Below, piece by piece: positions 5,642 through 7,309 of a stretch of 7,309 nt of DNA. The notes under the pieces were generated by a model. It was not told the DNA's origin and searched no databases. It saw only the letters and a program-made list of their open reading frames with translations. Numbering within the stretch: position 1 is the stretch's first letter; each line of letters begins with the position of its first letter. Position numbers and translations under genes: made by a program. This stretch comes from SFWF01 sp964599835 (GTDB taxonomy: Bacteria; Bacillota; Clostridia; Oscillospirales; Acutalibacteraceae): positions 1 to 7,309 of the forward strand of contig CAZRHF010000111.1 in assembly GCA_964599835.1 (NCBI GenBank). The letters are read 5' to 3'.

Positions 5642-6651
5642 CCAATTTGATCGGTGCAAATGTTTAAAAGATGTGCAATTGAGGGAATTACCTCTCCCTG
5701 CTGGCTTGATGTAGGCGACATTAATGCGCCGGTTGCACAAAACAAGATATTATTCATACTTCCAATTCTCATTTCAGGAAGTATATGAGAACATAGCACG
5801 CTTGCAGAGCACCCACAACCCGATCCGCCAGAATGAACATCTTGTTTTTCTCTATCAAAAATCATGTTACCGCAGTCCTTGTGTTTTCCGCGCAGATAAA
5901 CGCCTTTCTCAGCAAGAAGCTTATAAAGAAGCTCGCTTCCGACACAGCCAAGATCTCCTGTATAGATCATATCATAGTCTTCCGGCGATGTGTCTGTGTC
6001 GCACAGGTGTGAATATATTGTGTCTGCAGCTGCAGGAGCCATTGCGGCTCCCATATTATTTGCGTCAGTTACACCAAGTTCTACTATCTTTCCGACCGTA
6101 AAGCTCTTTATAAGGATTTTTGCATCTTTTGACACAACTGCCGCACCCGAACCGGTAACAGTCCATTGTGCTGTAGGAGGACGCACGCCACCGTATTCAA
6201 GCGGGAAGCGATACTGTCTCTCAGCCGAACAAAAATGCGACGAGGTAACAGCGACTGCTTTGCTTAAGCAGCCTGCATCAACAAACGTAGCCGAACAAAT
6301 AAGTCCGAGTGCCATAGTGGAACACGCACCGTAGAGTCCCACAAAAGGAAGACCGAATTCCATAAGGCCAAACGAGCTTGCTATGCACTGATTTAAAAGA
6401 TCGCCTGCAAAAATAGCGTCGGGTTTACGCGCATCGCACGGAAGTTTGGAGAGTGCCAGCTTTACTGCTGTTTTCTGGAGTATGCTTTCGGCCTTTTCCC
6501 AGGAATCCTGGCCGATCATTGAGTCGCTGAAGCATTTATCAAAAGCCTTACCCAAAGGACCCTCTGCTTCCTTCGGACCCACGACGCCGGCTGAAGATAC
6601 TATTCCCGTACTGTTTTCGAGTCCTACAGTTCTGCTGCCTATTCTTCTCAT
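5638..6651 (-). CDS. spoVAD: Stage V sporulation protein AD (SpoVAD), dipicolinate-binding
   Basis: A 337-residue protein, close to the length of Bacillus subtilis SpoVAD (338 as I recall it). SpoVAD has a thiolase-like fold but is known as a dipicolinic acid-binding component of the SpoVA channel, which loads Ca-dipicolinate into the forespore and takes part in its release at germination. Family landmarks are visible: GPLGKAFD (31-38), AGDLLNQ (82-88), GACSTM (108-113, containing the thiolase-like Cys at 110), TSSHF (136-140), ERQYR (144-148), EYGG (152-155), TVTGSG (164-169), TGDLG (231-235), HKDCG (257-261) and GGSGCGCS (275-282). The ATG at 6651-6649 follows GGGAG (6663-6659 on the minus strand), 15 nt after the spoVAC stop, so the two genes form one operon. 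Expression is expected under forespore sigma-G. The usual next gene, spoVAE, is not present; mgtE follows instead. Confidence 0.96.
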   Translation of the reverse strand: MRRIGSRTVGLENSTGIVSSAGVVGPKEAEGPLGKAFDKCFSDSMIGQDSWEKAESILQKTAVKLALSKLPCDARKPDAIFAGDLLNQCIASSFGLMEFGLPFVGLYGACSTMALGLICSATFVDAGCLSKAVAVTSSHFCSAERQYRFPLEYGGVRPPTAQWTVTGSGAAVVSKDAKILIKSFTVGKIVELGVTDANNMGAAMAPAAADTIYSHLCDTDTSPEDYDMIYTGDLGCVGSELLYKLLAEKGVYLRGKHKDCGNMIFDREKQDVHSGGSGCGCSASVLCSHILPEMRIGSMNNILFCATGALMSPTSSQQGEVIPSIAHLLNICTDQIG

Positions 6652-6666
6652 GATACATCTCCCGAT

Positions 6667-7104
6667 CTAAAGCATACTCATTATCCAATAAACGAGTCCG
6701 TAAACGAAGCTCGCAGCAGTACCGTACACTATGACGGGGCCTGCAATCGTAAACATTTTTACGCCGACTCCGAGTATAAAACCTTCCGATTTGAATTCTA
6801 TTGCGGGTGAAACTACAGAATTTGCAAATCCGGTGATAGGTACAAGGGTGCCGGCACCTGCGTGTTTAGCTATCTTCTCAAAAACTCTAAGGCCTGTGAG
6901 CAATGCCGCAGTAAAAATCAATATGACCGTAACAAACATACCGGTAACATTGTAACTGAATCCCATGTGTAAAAACAGTTCCCTGAGAAGTTGGCCGATA
7001 AGACAAATCGTGCCTCCGATAATAAAGGCAAAAAGAAAATTCTTTCCCATTTTACTTGGGGGTGACTGCTTATCTACAAGTGATAAATATGATTTTCTGT
7101 CCAT
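6667..7104 (-). CDS. spoVAC: Stage V sporulation protein AC (SpoVAC)
   Basis: A 145-residue membrane protein of the SpoVAC/SpoVAEB family, close to the usual length of about 150. SpoVAC is an inner-membrane channel subunit (mechanosensitive in B. subtilis) for dipicolinate movement in the forespore and germinating spore. Hydrophobic segments lie at about 22-43, 53-72 and 108-140. The most conserved stretch is GAGTLVPITGFANSVVSPA (83-101), followed by EGFILGVG (107-114) and KMFTIAGPVIVYG (116-128). I chose the ATG at 7104-7102 because AAAGGGGAG sits 5 nt upstream and the protein then starts MDRKSYLSL. A longer frame from GTG at 7155 has no ribosome binding site and adds 17 non-conserved residues. 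It is the first gene of the visible spoVA unit; no spoVAA or spoVAB precedes it, as is common in clostridia. Confidence 0.95.
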   Translation of the reverse strand: MDRKSYLSLVDKQSPPSKMGKNFLFAFIIGGTICLIGQLLRELFLHMGFSYNVTGMFVTVILIFTAALLTGLRVFEKIAKHAGAGTLVPITGFANSVVSPAIEFKSEGFILGVGVKMFTIAGPVIVYGTAASFVYGLVYWIMSML

Positions 7105-7109
7105 AAATA

Positions 7110-7118
7110 CTCCCCTTT
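7110..7118 (-). promoter_or_regulatory. Ribosome binding site that fixes the spoVAC start
   Basis: AAAGGGGAG on the minus strand, 5 nt before the ATG at 7104. It supports the 145-residue form of SpoVAC and excludes the GTG at 7155. Confidence 0.8.
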
Positions 7119-7123
7119 CACAG

Positions 7124-7154
7124 TTATATTTTGTAATGTCATAAAATATATTCA
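7124..7154 (-). promoter_or_regulatory. Weak candidate sigma-G promoter of spoVAC
   Basis: On the minus strand, TGAATA (7154-7149) fits the sigma-G -35 pattern. Eighteen nt later AATATAA (7130-7124) matches the -10 pattern CATATTA at five of seven positions. The implied start would lie at the very edge of the ribosome binding site, giving an extremely short leader, so this is tentative. It is proposed because spoVA operons are normally sigma-G dependent. Confidence 0.25.
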
Positions 7155-7203
7155 CACACAGCAGCGTTTTCTTAATACATTTAAAAATTATTTAAAAACT
7201 TTA

Positions 7204-7232
7204 TTGACATAAAATAATTTGTGTGTTATAAT
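7204..7232 (+). promoter_or_regulatory. Consensus sigma-A promoter of the tRNA-Ser gene
   Basis: TTGACA (7204-7209), a 17-nt spacer and TATAAT (7227-7232) make a perfect vegetative promoter, with the start expected near 7239, about 9 nt before the tRNA. The 7175-7203 stretch just upstream is almost pure A/T with A- and T-runs and resembles an UP element, as expected for a stable-RNA promoter. Confidence 0.92.
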
Positions 7233-7247
7233 TATTGGGTCGCATTC

Positions 7248-7309
7248 GGAGGGATATCGAAGTGGTCATAACGAGGCGGTCTTGAAAACCGTTTGGGGGC
7301 AACCCCACA
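7248..7309 (+). tRNA. tRNA-Ser (UGA anticodon), 3' end beyond the window
   Basis: The sequence starts GGAGGGATATCGAAGTGG, a typical bacterial tRNA-Ser 5' end (7-nt acceptor strand, then the D arm). The anticodon arm has stem GCGGT/ACCGT around loop CTTGAAA (7281-7287), which places TGA at the anticodon, reading UCA codons. A long variable arm (GGGG CAA CCCC, 7295-7305) confirms class II Ser rather than a class I tRNA. The window ends after the variable arm, so the T arm, acceptor 3' strand and CCA cannot be checked. Confidence 0.93.

Noticed and set aside
5230..6334. Plus-strand open frames opposite mgtE and spoVAD (for example 5230-5562, 5724-6101, 5990-6334)
   Set aside because: They are antisense shadows of well-conserved genes, with low-complexity or unrecognisable proteins and no suitable ribosome binding sites.
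5638..6651. Thiolase or 3-oxoacyl-ACP synthase
   Set aside because: The GACSTM cysteine and the fold resemble thiolases, but the whole set of motifs, the length and the neighbouring spoVAC match SpoVAD.
7105..7155. GTG 7155 start for spoVAC (162-residue form)
   Set aside because: It has no ribosome binding site, the added residues are non-conserved, and a strong site serves the ATG at 7104.

Overview
The window looks like chromosome from an anaerobic, endospore-forming Clostridia-class bacterium. Three things support this: a Bacillota-type Rnf operon in the order G-E-A-B, the sporulation pair spoVAC-spoVAD, and strong AGGAGG-like ribosome binding sites with consensus sigma-A promoters. GC content is moderate by eye. 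A gut-type lineage such as Oscillospirales is plausible, but I infer this only from protein flavour and do not claim a genus.

Plus strand, 1-4194. The window opens inside rnfG and continues through rnfE, rnfA and rnfB, which are tightly packed with gaps of 3, -1 and 18 nt. rnfC and rnfD would be expected upstream, outside the window. The Rnf complex couples reduced ferredoxin and NAD+ to transmembrane Na+ or H+ transport. After rnfB comes a strong 15-bp hairpin. Then follow two small membrane-protein genes: a NusG-domain-II (EetA-like) protein and a Gx transporter family (EetB-like) protein. A bidirectional terminator at 4194-4225 closes this block and also serves mgtE, which converges from the other side.

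Minus strand, 7104 down to 4227. spoVAC and spoVAD form a two-gene unit for dipicolinic acid uptake into the forespore. mgtE, a CBS-domain Mg2+ channel/transporter, follows. It has its own perfect TTGACA-17-TATAAT promoter, which overlaps the spoVAD stop codon, and an operator-like palindrome at its expected transcription start.

Plus strand, 7204-7309. A second perfect consensus promoter drives a tRNA-Ser (anticodon UGA) that is cut off by the window end, divergent from spoVAC.

The most interesting points are these. RnfG is unusually long and modular: its full-consensus flavin-attachment motif is in the first visible module, and the C-terminal module carries a degenerate copy. An EetA/EetB-like pair lies directly behind Rnf, which hints at an extracytosolic flavin electron-transfer branch. 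RnfE ends in a four-cysteine tail. mgtE appears to be controlled by a palindrome rather than an M-box riboswitch. spoVAE is absent from its usual place after spoVAD. I see no CRISPR array, insertion sequence or phage gene.
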